A stretch of DNA of 64,000 bases from Castanea sativa (taxonomy: Eukaryota > Streptophyta > Magnoliopsida > Fagales > Fagaceae): positions 31,779,501 through 31,843,500 of the forward strand of contig NC_134021.1 of NCBI RefSeq assembly GCF_040712315.1, written 5' to 3'. The translations under genes were made by a program, and so were the position numbers. This document shows, one piece after another, positions 31,709 to 43,486 of this stretch. Numbering within the stretch: the first letter of the stretch is position 1; every line of letters begins with the position of its first letter. The notes under the pieces are model-generated. The model did no database searches and was not told the origin of the DNA. It worked only from the letters and a program-made list of their open reading frames with translations.

Positions 31709-33930
31709 TTAAAGGAGTGTCATGCTTCTCCACAGCAGGTTGAGCAAGAACAACATCATTTTTTGGATCTCACTCTGATTGGGTGGAGTCATCGATCTGC
31801 TCAAAGATGGTGTTCCCAATAGGTGTCGACAGTAAGGGGTCATCCATGGTGACCTTAGATAGATCCAAGTGTGGGTAGATGGACTTGACTTGCTAAGGCA
31901 ATCCTCAAACCCGTCACCATAATAGACGACACAGGCGTCAATATAAGGCTGTGAAGCCTTGAATTCCGTTACAATGTTAGCCCTGGCCATCTTCACCTGC
32001 CCTAGAAGAGCCGTCAGCTCTTTCTCTAAGGCCGCCTTGATCTCTCACTCTTCTTCCCGCTGACAGGTCTCATCCTTCAACTTCTCTTCTATCATTGTCA
32101 CCTTCTTATTAAGAGTACAAAGGGTGTCCTTGTATTGATCCTGTTTGTTAGTTAGCATTTCATTGCACTTCCTAAGACGACTAATTACCCCTTCCTCAGC
32201 AACACACCTATCATCGAGTGCCTTCACACACACCAATACCTGAAAATGGGTTGCAACCGTTAGTTGACGAATAGACAGTGGAATAAAATAATCTAGGAAA
32301 AGAACATACCCTAGATAAGTTAAAAAGACTCGACGCACCTAGGTCCTCCATCTCCTGTTCGGCACACGATTCTACATCCGTCTCCTTGATGATTTATTTA
32401 GCCATCTTGACGACGTACTTTTTGTGCGTAAGAAGGCAACGGGTTCCCTGGCTGAAGAGGCCGGCCTCCGTCATTAAACCCTTGCCAACTCCATGGCTAG
32501 GCTCAGGAGGCGATGGCTTCTTTGGCTTCTTGCCAATGGTGATGCCCGGCCCTTTCTTTAGAGGACAGTAATCTCTCCCATCGCTCTTCTGTTTAGACGT
32601 CCCCTTAACGACGCCCTTAGGAGCAGACGAGAAAACTCTGTCCTTCTCTTTCTTCTTGTTCGCTTCGATTACCCGTACTAGAGCTCTTTGCCTCGCTGCC
32701 TCCATTTTTGCAAAAGGACAAGAGATGGATGTTAGATAGGCAAACGCCAATAAAGACAGTGGGAAGAAAGAAACAAAAGAATTACTTACGCCAACAAGAG
32801 TAGGCATTTAATCTGCGAGCTACAGGCATCGGCTCAGGACCACCACAATAGGCATGCAAAGTTTCTAGGGTAATTAGGTCCTGGCACCTCCGTCCGTCGA
32901 AAGGGATTTCCAGAACCGGACGTATAAAAGCCTCCTGCCTGTTAGTTATGCGCGGATGAACACTAGTTGAAAAAGAGGAATGATGACGTTAAATACTTAG
33001 CAAATAAATAGAAAAAGAAGTAAAAGGAAAAATTGACGGCACTAAACCTAAATCTTTGATGATGCCCCAAGTATTGTCAAGAGGCATCGTCACCCACTCT
33101 TCCTGATGGCACACCCAATCTGTCCTTTGAACAAAAAAATATCCACTCTTCTAATTTTTATTGGAGTTGGGCATATTTGACACCAAACTAAGTGTCTTTT
33201 GCCTCGTGGCCAAATGGTATATACCCTTGGATGAGGAGATGCGTTAGGGTTTGTAGCACCAAAAGAACTCATCCAAGGTAAGTTGACGGTTCCCTCCACT
33301 AAGACGACCCCAGATGATTTCTGCCCCTATGAATATCCTCCAAGCATTTGGGGCAATTTGATTGATGGATAAACCAAGGTAGGTGGCCAACTGATGATGT
33401 AGTGCTGTCAAAGGTAGCCTCAATCTTGCTGCGAACATGGCATGATACATACCGATGTCAGCGGTCTTACCAGAGTAGCATTTTTCATACTTCCCGGGTA
33501 GACTAATTGGAATGTTGTCAGGAATTTGGTAACGGTCTCTCAAGCTGTTAAATATTTTGGTCATCATCATCGAATAGAAGTTGTTCACTGTCTAGATCTT
33601 GGGGAGAATAAAGGGACGAGTATGGCCATCACCAGGGCTTTCAGAGCTTCCTTCCCCAAGAGCTCCCTCTTCACCCTCGCCTTCGTCCCTACCATCTTCT
33701 CTGACATCCTCTTCAATCTCTCCTTCCTCATCATCATTGTCATCACTCTCTATTTCCTCACCTTCTTCTACAAGATGACTCTCCACTTCATCGTCAGGAG
33801 AATGGGCGGATGACTCCCTCTTTGACGACCCTAAAAAGTCCTCCTCGGGCTTATGACCTGACTAGAAAACTTCATTGTAGCCTGCTCCCTCACTGATTGA
33901 CGACTGCTCACTCATCACTTCTCTAGACAT
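31709..33930 (-). pseudogene. Antisense extra ORF of element A (Transposase_28-like)
   Basis: It reads opposite to gag-pol from an ATG at 33928-33930. The parts in order are an acidic region (33592-33786, EESESDDNDDEEGEIE-like), a Transposase_28-like domain (33244-33588: IPISLPGKYEKCYSGKTADI, LATYLGLSINQIAPNAWRIF, LTLDEFFWCYKP), a segment RITNRQEAFIRPVLEIPFDG (about 32790-32960), a basic segment starting MEAARQRALVRVIEANKKKE (about 32394-32712), and a C-terminal coiled coil (32045-32338, 31709-31996: KVTMIEEKLKDETCQREEE). Gaps with CT-rich ends may be introns. The start ATG and the MEAARQRAL segment are shared with copy A' at 553-1932. Some stops are present. Antisense ORFs are known in Tat elements; their role is not established. 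Confidence 0.7.
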
Positions 33931-34226
33931 CTATATACCTACGAGCGATAGAGGTATTCTAAGAACCTAAGTTGACGGTCTCTCTGAAATTAACTACTAA
34001 CCAGGATAACGAGAACAAAAGATGGAAGGAAATGAAATGAGACTTACGTAGTTAGTAGATGGTTCCTTGAGGCTAACGACCTCAATAAGCTGACAGAAGC
34101 CAGGTAGGTAGAAATGACGAGCTCTCTCTCTTAGGATCAACAAGTATGAAATAAGAGAAATGAGGGGGGGGGGGATGAGATATTTACAGGATGAAGATAC
34201 ACGGGAAACAAAGTGACATTTTGTTT

Positions 34227-34886
34227 AAGGGTAATTTCAAAAAAAAAATCCTTAAAGGTCTCCTATATTAGATAAAGCCAACAGTTTGAAGGAGCTTGTC
34301 AACCGTACCCTGCATTAAATGAAAAAGACGACATCCTCAAAGCTGACGACTTCAATCTTAGTCGGATGAGTCCACTTCCAAGCAGACGACATTTGGGACC
34401 TGACGAACTAGAATGAAATGGGAAGCTGACGAGAGTAAGCTGATGAAAGTAAGCTAATGAAGATGAAGAAGCCCTCAACGGACCTAGAATGGCTTTGCTT
34501 GGACTCCACGAATGCATATATATGTAAACATCTTGTGCCCCACAAATTACCCTAATCAAGAGGATCTCCGCAAGAAAAGAATCCCTTGAGATACGCACAT
34601 TAATAAGGATCTTCCCCACAAGGAAAGACCCTCTCCACCAAGGAACGTATGTCAACCCTATGCTACTATAAAAATCCTAAACCCCTCACAAACCGAGGTA
34701 CGCATAATTTCCCCCAGCTCTGGCACTCTAGAGTTGTGAAAATTTTCTAATTTGACCATCGGAGGGTATTTGGCCGGTACCACACTGATACTCTTCGTAG
34801 GGTCTTCTTCTTCTCTTTGTGTTGTGCAGTTCTTGCTTGGAGCACGTGAGGATTGTGTAGCTTACTGACGATTTTCAACATCATTA
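34227..34886 (+). repeat. 3' LTR of element A (5' tip and PPT deleted)
   Basis: It matches the 5' LTR from AAGGGTAATTTC onward and ends ...CAACATCATTA. Compared with copy A', the roughly 165 bp holding the polypurine tract and the first LTR bases (TGAT) are missing: GACATTTTGTTT runs straight into AAGGGTAAT. Confidence 0.85.
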
Positions 34887-35215
34887 GTTGTAATACTCAT
34901 GTGTGTAAATTGCAAGTTTTGTATATCGAATGGCTGATTTAAAAGTGATTCCAAAATTAAGCGGCATGGACTGTATTTTAACAAATATTAACATCGAAAT
35001 TCAGCTCCAACTATATCTGTGAGAGTTATGGTTAGGGGATAATATTATACTAGTTTTCTTAAAATTTTGAAAATAGGTCTGCATAATTTCAAATTTCAAG
35101 AATACGTATAGTACTGAAGATTTCCCATCATTTGCAATTTATAATTATTTGTACCGTTTTTTTGAGAGGATATAGTACTGAATATTAAGAAAAAAAGATT
35201 TATAACATAAAAAGA

Positions 35216-35649
35216 TTAAATTTTACAAGAATGTAATATAAAACTCAAATTTTATACTTTTCAAATCCAACATGACACATCATTTTATTACATATTAAAT
35301 AATATACACAACTCCATCGAATCAACTGGCTAATATTAGGGTTTAATTAATACTATTATAATGAAAGAAATAGTCTTATTGGTGATAATTTGGAGGCCCT
35401 TCTTTATGTGGGGGCCTTAGGCAACCTCCTCATTCGCCTATAGCATAGAGCCGGCCCTAAACCCACATGGGGCTACCTAGAAAAGAAATAAAATCACGTT
35501 GTGTCTAGAAGTGTGGGATGAGACTTAAAAAAATTAAATAAGATTCACAAGTTTGTGAGAGTCGCACTCCATGGTACAAACCCACAAGATAATTAAGGAT
35601 ATTGGTTTATGAATTATTTTAAAAAAAATTTATGGGAAAAAATAATGGA
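35216..35649. other. AT-rich DNA with a GGCCGGCCC-type block
   Basis: No gene was found. A GC-rich patch at about 35400-35475 (GGGGCCTTAGGCAACCTCCT, then GAGCCGGCCCTAA) stands out from the AT-rich surroundings and looks like a fragment of a dispersed repeat, possibly a hAT-type terminal region. Not assigned. Confidence 0.4.
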
Positions 35650-36486
35650 ATAATAACACTCCCCTCCTTTGAGGTTTAGAGAAATTACACTCCATTTCAA
35701 ACTTGAAGGGAAAAAAACACTTTCCCTCGTTAACATCCGATTGACCAAACTTTCTTAAATTAATATTAAAAGTGTTATGTACTAACTTGTCATTTGTTTA
35801 AGGGCATGTTTCAAGAATTATCCTCCATTTCAAAATTAAAATTTATTGTATTAAATTATTAATTGATGTGTATTTTAAAATATTATGTATGAATTTTTTT
35901 TCCCTTTTTTCAACGGGTTACAAAGAGATTTGTCGTTACAAATATTTTGGTACTTGATAAATTTGTATATTTATTCTAAATTTATCAATTTATTAACTAT
36001 GGTTAAATTTTTAAAAACACTTTCGCTCATTGACATCCGATTGACCAAACTTTCTTAAATTAATAATAAAAGTGTTATGTACTAACTTGTCATTTGTTTA
36101 AGGGAAAGTTTCAAGAATTATCCTCCATTTCAAAAATTAAAATTTATTGCATTAAATTATTAATTGATGTGTATTTCAAAATAGTATGTAAGAATTTTTT
36201 TTTTCTTTTTTCAACAAGTTACAAAGAGATTTGCTGTTGCAAATATTTTGTTACCTGATAAATTTGTATATTTATTCTAAATTTATCAATTTAATTTTTA
36301 TTAACTATGGTTAAATTGTTATAAAGAGATTCTTATAGAAATTTAGAATATTTTGTTCCTAATTTAAAGGAAATGAGAGGTGTGTTAATTTTTTCAAACT
36401 TTAAGAGAAATGAATGTTTTTTTCATTCATGTTTAGGGTTAAATATCATTCTCTCAAATCTCAAGAGAATGGTGTGTAATTATCCC
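35650..36486 (+). mobile_element. MITE with about 45-bp inverted ends (family F), long copy
   Basis: The left end is AATAACACTCCCCTCCTTTGAGG...GAGAAATTACACTCC; the right end is CTCTCAAATCTCAAGAGAAT and GGTGTGTAATTATCC, its rough inverse. Inside, an approximately 288-bp unit is tandemly duplicated (about 35735-36020 and 36023-36310, both with ATCCGATTGACCAAACTTTC). A related copy lies inverted at 40036-40586. Confidence 0.7.
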
Positions 36487-38295
36487 AAAAATCATTAACT
36501 TTTTATACAGCGTTTCATATTTTTCATAAAAAAAATATTAAAACTTTCTTAAAACTATCAATAAATAAATACTAAGTGCACCCAACAACTGGATTCATTT
36601 TTCAGTAGTTAAGGAATCCGAGAAGAACGGTTTATATTGTTAGACTATCGAGTATCGATTGAACCCTTGTACGGAAACGTAATGTAATGAGTTGAGATCA
36701 TGCAGACGTCATTCTCTAACCCTTGCACTGTTGTCTTGCACCTTTTTTTTGGTGGGAGGTCGAAACAAAACTGCATCTCATTGTCTTGCACCTTTATTTG
36801 TCATGAAAGCATATCCTATTACAAGATGCTTTAATTGACTTTCTTATAATAATAGTACAGTATAAATAATAAAAGTTGAAAGTTTATTTATTTTTTTTAT
36901 TTTCACACTTTTTTTCAAAATACAGGATTATTTAGTATATTTTTATAGTAAAAAATTTCAATAAAAAGATGAGAAAGTTCAAAGTTGTTTCCAAGATACT
37001 GCCTGAAGAGGTGAAAATAATAAATGAAAGTATACTTTAAATACTTTTAATAAAAAATTTCAACAAAAAATTAATTAAACGGTTGCGAAACACATAAATA
37101 CCTCAGTTGGTGAAAATAATAAATGAAAGTACTTGGCTAGTGCTTATTAGCCGCCCACTTTGCTGGGTGGGGCTCACAAGCTTTTTCCATAACACTTATT
37201 TTTTTATTTTATTTTTTGTTAATAAGACCTTTTTATTCTCTACTGCTTTTCTTAGTTAAATTTTACATTGCAATGTTCAATTTGTCTACTTGTATGTCAT
37301 CTATATGGATTTCATGATTTCATCACGTTCACACGTTGACAGTTGACTCCTAAAAACTATTTATAAAGTTGCTTACAGATGCTTTTGTCTCAGATAAAAT
37401 TTACACGCTCCCATTGAGACATACCATATATGTTGCAACAATCGAAGCAAGAATATTTTTATATGTTCCAACCATTATTCATTAAAATTAATATTCATTA
37501 TTATTTGCTACTTATATTCTTTTATATACTATACATTATCATTTTCTTTTCGTTTTTTAAAGGATTGTGTACACTCTATCATTAAGAACTAGCTACAAAT
37601 ACCTACGCATAAAATGATGGCGTTTATATTCAATTATTGATCTTGTAGTTGTTGGTCAAGCAGCACTGATAAACCACACCTTTTCTTATAATATTATATA
37701 CGTTTAAGAGCTTTTTAGGGTACAAATATGATAAATAAATATATAAAAAAATCTATTTTAATTATTAATGTTTATCAGGTGAAAATGGTAGGTCATGCGA
37801 ACTACCACATACTTTAACAAATAGAATCTTGTAAAGGTGCATGGGTCGTCGTTTTGCCTAATTTAGACCCATAACTTTATCTATATATTTCAATTTTAAC
37901 TACCGTGAGAAAATACTTGTAACAGACATGAAAATGAACGTGGCTTGAGGTGTTTAGTAAAATGTAATGAATTAAGATTCGTATGAGAAAACAACTGAGA
38001 CATTTCTTTTTGGAGTAATATGATGGACACATTTCTGTTTAGAGTAATATCACTGACACTAGTATTATTATATTCAAATCAAAATAGACCATGTCAACCA
38101 TTCGATTCTATTATAAGACTTATTGTTGTTTTCAGCTATTTATTATAATTTTTTTTTTTAGAATACTAAATATTTATTATGAGTTTTGTAAATGATTTTT
38201 TCCTTTTTTATTTTTCTGGCCATGTGACAATATATCATTTATTCCTTAATTCCCATTTAGATCTACATTAACATAATATTAAACTGGGTCAAATC
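36487..38295. other. AT-rich intergenic DNA
   Basis: Apart from the small retroposed fragment at 36745-36780, no gene or repeat family was recognised. Confidence 0.6.
36745..36780 (-). mobile_element. Truncated SINE-like insertion, 36 bp
   Basis: It lies between two copies of TTGTCTTGCACCTT (36731-36744 and 36781-36794). On the minus strand it reads TGAGATGCAGTTTTGTTTCG, then ACCTCCCACC and an A run. A short 3' piece with poly(A) and a 14-bp target duplication indicates retroposition. Confidence 0.6.
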
Positions 38296-38935
<640 letters not shown>

Positions 38936-38941
38936 CGTTGA

Positions 38942-38942
<1 letters not shown>

Positions 38943-38980
<38 letters not shown>
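38943..38980. repeat. (ATT)n microsatellite
   Basis: About 13 ATT units right after the trimmed end of foldback copy 3. Confidence 0.95.
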
Positions 38981-40035
38981 CATCTTTCTACTTCACTAAC
39001 GTGATATTTTATGATAGGGTGCAAACTTATAGTTATGGATTATTCTTTTGAATGTAATTCAATCTTTTTCTTATATTTTTCTATTTTTTTAGTCTTATAT
39101 ATTTTATTTTGTTTCAATAATTTCTAAGCCGTGAATCATTTGATTCTTTAATATTTTTTAGTCTTACAGAAGTTTTAATATCTGAATTTTAAAGTTATTT
39201 TTTGCAGTATCTGAAATTGTCTAACAAATTTTTTGTAAGCCATTGCACGTTTAAGCAATGATTTCTTTATCAAATTATAATACAAATTGAAGTCATACAA
39301 GAGAAAATAATGTAATGGTGTAGTTTCTTAATCAATTTAATATTTTATAAAATTATTTTAGTCAATCTCGCAAATAGGTAAGGTCTCATGCATAGTACAG
39401 GTTAGCGACTAGTTTTATATATAATATAATAAAAGCTGCGTTTAAAACTATACTTATACCTAGTGTTTTTACCTTTTACTCAACAAAAAATAAAAATAAA
39501 AAACTGTACCAAGTTGCTCACCGCATGTGTTACATGTATCATAATAGGTTTTCTTCATATAACTCAATTATTTGTTTAATTGGAATAGAACTTTTTTGTG
39601 TCGGCTACTTTTATATACTCAAAAGTCTAATTCCATGAAATTTCAACACATATTTTATACTTAAAATATAACTACTAATTAGGTTTAGGATTTAGAAATA
39701 AAATTATAATTATAATTATAATTCCACAAAATTTTATACTTAAAACATATCTACTTGCAATTTCTACTTTAAAATATTACTTTTATTTTTTTTTTAAAAG
39801 GAAGGACATTTGAACACATGCACAGCCCTTGTGAGTTGGCCAGTTAATTATTATACTTTAGATTAAACTTTATTACTAATATATCAAGTGACGATCAATT
39901 GTTAAGATAGTTTATTCTAGGTAAAAATATATTATATAAATTTTAAGAGAGACTCAAAATAGTTCTTAAACTAAAGTTTTATTTATTTATTTTAATTGCT
40001 TATTTGATTATTTGTCATGATTGTTTCTTAATAAA
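38981..40035. other. AT-rich intergenic DNA
   Basis: No gene, terminal repeat or duplicated block was found. Confidence 0.6.
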
Positions 40036-40586
40036 GGGGAAACTACACTCCCTTCCATTGAGATTTGAGGGAATGACACTCCACCTCAAACCTGAAAAGA
40101 AAAAACACTCCATTTCTTTGAGGTTTGACAAAATTAACACCTCCCCCCCCCCCCCCCACCGCCCCCGGTTCAAATTAGTAATGAAATATTATAAATTTTT
40201 GTAAGAATCTCTTAACAAAAGTTTAACTATGGTTACTAAAAAAATTCTAATAAATTTAGAATAAATATATCAAATACCAAAATACTTGCATCAACAAATC
40301 TTTCCATAACTTGTTGAAAAAAGAAAGATAAAAAAATTTACACATAATATTTTAAAATAAATTTTAATTAAAAATTTAAACAATGAATTTTAATTACAAA
40401 ATAAGATAATTAGAAACTTGTCTTACCCTTAAGCAAAATTTAGGTTAATGCATAACATTTTTAATATTAATTTAATAAAGTTTGGTCAATTAGATGTCAA
40501 TGAGGGGAAATGTTTTTTTTTCCCCTTCAAATTCGGGTTAGAGTGTTATTTCTCCAAACCTCAAAAAAAAATGTGTATAATTATCA
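40036..40586 (-). mobile_element. MITE family F, second copy (inverted)
   Basis: It starts GGGGAAACTACACTCCCTTC and ends CTCCAAACCTC...ATGTGTATAATTATC. The interior (CATAACATTTTTAATATTAA, AAGTTTGGTCAATTAGATGT) is the inverse of 35735-36310. A C16 run at about 40143-40158 lies near its left end. It carries one unit rather than the tandem pair. Confidence 0.65.
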
Positions 40587-40916
40587 ATTTAATATATTAA
40601 ACAAATTTACATCATGCTTGCACCACTGAACTCAACAAACGTATGTCGTAAAACTAATGTTCTTTTGCCATGTGACTCATTAATTATTATTATAGTTTAT
40701 TTCAGATATAAAAAATAGCCCATAATATATTTTTTTTTTTTGAGAAACATAATTGGTGAAGATAGTTCTATTAATATTACTAAAATATTTATTTAATCTC
40801 TACACAAAGTTGTAATTAGTCCGTGCATCGTGAGGGGCATGATTTTACTATGTTAGAGTGCTTATTTCATATTTACACTGGGTTGGGCTTTTAACACATT
40901 TCCATCATAAAAAGTA
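40587..40916. other. AT-rich intergenic DNA
   Basis: Nothing was recognised. Confidence 0.6.
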
Positions 40917-41041
40917 GGCCCACTTTAGTTCTTTTTTTTTTGCTTGGTAAATGAGGGGGATAGAACCCCCGAGCTCTAGGTATACAGGGACACCGGGTGC
41001 CACTAGGCTACAAGGCCCAGTGGCGGCCCACTTTAGTTCTT
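40917..41041 (-). mobile_element. Short tRNA-derived SINE with perfect 17-bp target duplication
   Basis: GGCCCACTTTAGTTCTT occurs at 40917-40933 and again at 41025-41041. Between them (40934-41024) the minus strand reads GCCACTGGGCCTTGTAGCCT, AGTGGCACCCGG and later GGGGGTTCTATCCCCCTC, ending TTTACCAAGC and an A run. TAGCCTAGTGG resembles the Pol III A box and GGTTCTATCCC the B box. The body is only 91 bp. The intact duplication suggests a young insertion. Confidence 0.8.
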
Positions 41042-41045
41042 ATTA

Positions 41046-41120
41046 CTGCTACAGATCCACTTAGCCATTCTCTCCTATGCCGATAGTTGAAGAAGCAAGC
41101 GCAAAAAGCAGAAACTGTAC
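41046..41120 (+). repeat. Copy of the PSY upstream block
   Basis: CACTTAGCCATTCTCTCCTA with GCCGAT and GTTGAAGAAGCAAG/GCAAAAAGCA follows the same order as 3131-3205 (CACTTAGCCATTCTCTCCTA, ACCGATCC, TTGAAGAATCAAG). No PSY coding sequence follows it here. Confidence 0.55.
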
Positions 41121-41399
41121 TGTATATTGTCACAACTCGAAAACAATTGGATCCATTGACCAAGATTATAAACAATCAGAATTGTCCACTCCTAAGCCCA
41201 CAGAGTTACGTCAAAAGGGCTTTTACTTTCCCAATGGATGCAGATGCTTTAAATTGAGTTATTTTATTTTATTTTATTTTATTTTTTTGTTGAAATTTGT
41301 ACTTTGATTTGAGTCTAACAAGTTGGGAGGTTCTAACCTTTTGCCCATATTGAGCAAAATATTTGGCATTATGTCCTTATTTTCAAAATATTTAAATTT

Positions 41400-41670
41400 G
41401 TACCTCTGTTTTGAAACTCGATTTTAATATAATCGAGTTTCAATCAAAAAAGTTGATTGCATGGAACTTGAGTGATGCCAAAAAAAAAAAAAAACTTGCA
41501 TGGAACTCAAGTTCAAGGAGCTCAAGTTCCATAAAAAACACTGCTATAGACTCCTTGAATGCAACTATATGTATGGGGCAATCAAACTTAAAAAAAAAAA
41601 ATTACACTACTTGCATGGAACTTGAGTTCAAGGAGCTCAAGTTCCATAAAAAAAGGCCGCTAGTCCAGAA
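41400..41670 (+). repeat. Short palindromes and a 50-bp direct repeat
   Basis: AACTCGATTTTAATATAATCGAGTTT (around 41415-41440) is palindromic. A block GCATGGAACTNNAGTTCAAG plus GAGCTCAAGTTCCATAAAAA occurs at about 41498-41538 and again at about 41612-41655. Within it AACTTGAG...CTCAAGTT is inverted. No coding role is likely. Confidence 0.6.
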
Positions 41671-41904
41671 TTTCCTAACATATTTTGTTAGACTTTTTTT
41701 TTTTTAATTTATTTATTGTATTACTTAATTTAAAGCATTCATATCAGCGTAACTATGTTAATATTTCAATAAATATATAGTTAAAGACTCCAAAAAACTT
41801 ATAAAGCTGTCTTACCAAATTAGTCCAAAATACTTTAGCTAAGAGTAGTGCTCGCCACAACTGGTGAGGACACTGCCATCACTATTGTTATATAAAATAA
41901 AAAA

Positions 41905-42237
41905 TAGTAAATCGCAATTTAAACTCCTAAAGTTTGGAAGTTTTTGGATTTTACAACCTGAAATTTCAAAATTTATATTTTTCTCCCTGAAGTTTTGGGG
42001 TGTTTGGATTTTACACCCTTAAATTCTAAAATTTTAGAGTACAAAATCCAAACACCTCCAAATTTTAGAAAATAAAATTCAAACACTCCTAATTTAGGAG
42101 ATAATATCTAATTTTTAAAACGTCAAGGTATAAAATCCAAATACCCCCAAACTGTAGGGGATAAAATCCAACTTTTGAAATTTCAAGTTGTAAAATCCAA
42201 ATACCCTCAAAATTTAGAGGTGTAATTTAAAATTCAC
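41905..42237. mobile_element. Hairpin MITE, about 330 bp
   Basis: The left arm TTTAAACTCCTAAAGTTTGG...TTGGATTTTACAACCTGAAA pairs with the right arm TTTCAAGTTGTAAAATCCAA...TTTAGAGGTGTAATTTAAA. The interior is built of GGATTTTA/TAAAATCC modules about 40-60 bp apart in both orientations. Confidence 0.7.
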
Positions 42238-42286
42238 TCAAAAAAAAAAAATTCTTTCTCTCACTTGTGTCTGAATGTCTCCACGT

Positions 42287-42287
<1 letters not shown>

Positions 42288-42326
<39 letters not shown>
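42288..42326. repeat. (TC)n microsatellite
   Basis: About 18 TC units between the hairpin MITE and the CACTA end. Confidence 0.95.
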
Positions 42327-42329
<3 letters not shown>

Positions 42330-42539
42330 GCATTTTCTCTGCCTTCAAGCAACCTTCTTTTTATCGAAACAACTTCCATATACTCAAAACCCACAAGCAA
42401 GTGAGCAACACGCGCACAAAGGCCCAAAAGCATTGAAGAGTTCAAGAGCAGATCTAGTTTTGTCTTCATCACATTATCAAAATAGCTTACATATGCTAAA
42501 AACCCACACACCAATGAGCAACATGTGCATAGAGGCCTC

Positions 42540-43486
42540 CACTACAACAAAATGTATTTTTGGTGATGAAATGTTTCATCACCAAAAGTCCTATATTTCG
42601 TCGCCTATGATTTTTGGCAACAAAATTTTTTTTTTGGCGATGAGATTGGTTTCGTCACATATACTGCATCGCCAAAAGTCCTACTGACAAAAAATTTCAT
42701 CACCAAAAGGTTTGAATATTTAAAAAAAAAAAAACTTTTGGTAACGAAACCATTTCGTCTTTGAATGTTTTCCTCTCTAAATACATGATTCAGGGACAAA
42801 ATAGTTTTGTCACCAAATGTGTTTTATTTTATTAAATCATATTTAGCGACGAATATTTCATCACCAAAACCATTTATTTTATTTTTATTTTTTAATTCGT
42901 CCATGTTTGGAAATGAAATATTTCGTCGCCGAACCAAACTTTCTTTTTTATTTTTTTAATTTGGTTATATTTGGAGACAAAATATTTCATCTCCTAAACC
43001 ATTTTTTTTTTCTTGCCATTTTAGGCGGCAAATTATTTCATTACCAAATGTTATTTATTCCATCGTATGCAAACTATTAGTGATGAAAATTTTGTCACCA
43101 AAGATTTATTATTTTTAGTCTAATTTTATATTTTTATTTATTTCCTTTGATATTAACCTGTCATTACATTATTAAAACCTCACATTTGAACAACACATTT
43201 ATAAGCAAATGATCCATACAATTCAAAAGTAAATAAAACAAGTATTAGATTCAATCCATCCGTACAAACACAAGTTGTTTCCAACATGTACAATAACACA
43301 AGACATTTTATAACAATACAAAAACATTAATGTAATATAACTAGGGTCAAAGAAGATGTCTTCAAGTAGTGCCAAAAGAAATTGCCCTAAAAGCCACCAA
43401 TAAGAAATCAACACATAGTTAAAAACAAAACTACATTAAAATCGTAAAGCAAAAACATTAACTATGTTATAAGAAATATTTCTAAC
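42540..43486 (+). mobile_element. CACTA (En/Spm) transposon, terminal part
   Basis: The terminus CACTACAACAAAATGTATTT starts at 42540. The next 550 bp hold many copies of short subterminal modules in both orientations (GGTGATGAAATG, TTTCATCACCAAAA, TTTCGTCGCC, TTAGCGACGAATATTTCATC), the usual transposase-binding array. Beyond 43130 the sequence is AT-rich without transposase coding. A Copia LTR cuts it at 43487 and no matching right terminus was found. Confidence 0.8.

Larger units (their letters stand above)
23650..34886 (+). mobile_element. Complete Tat-clade Ty3/gypsy element A, 11.2 kb
   Basis: The 5' LTR (23650-24307) and 3' LTR (about 34227-34886) frame a primer-binding region, gag, protease, RT, RNase H, a second RNase H, integrase, a tandem-repeat block and an antisense ORF. 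A perfect 5-bp target duplication, GTTGT, occurs at 23645-23649 and 34887-34891. The second RNase H and the antisense ORF point to the Tat clade. It is dead: stops, frameshifts and catalytic substitutions occur throughout. A Copia solo LTR (26562-27576) splits pol. Confidence 0.9.
21505..35215 (-). repeat. Arm 2 of the inverted duplication (split by gypsy element)
   Basis: Bases 21505-23649 plus 34887-35215 form one segment that is the reverse complement of 5520-8690. The homology crosses the insertion. Left of the element it covers the 8040-8690 block (here about 21510-22110) and the MITE-like unit (23060-23649). Right of it the MITE unit continues, followed by GGTTAGGGG and ATACTAGTTTTCTTAAA, which match the inverse of the 5520-5840 region. 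Without the insertion this arm is about 2.5 kb. Confidence 0.75.

Noticed and set aside
40934..41024. Functional tRNA gene
   Set aside because: A- and B-box-like motifs are present, but no complete cloverleaf or anticodon arm can be drawn, and the poly(A) tail and target duplication show it is a SINE.
42227..42687. Overlapping open frames near the CACTA end
   Set aside because: They run over the (TC)n repeat and CACTA subterminal modules; no domain is present.
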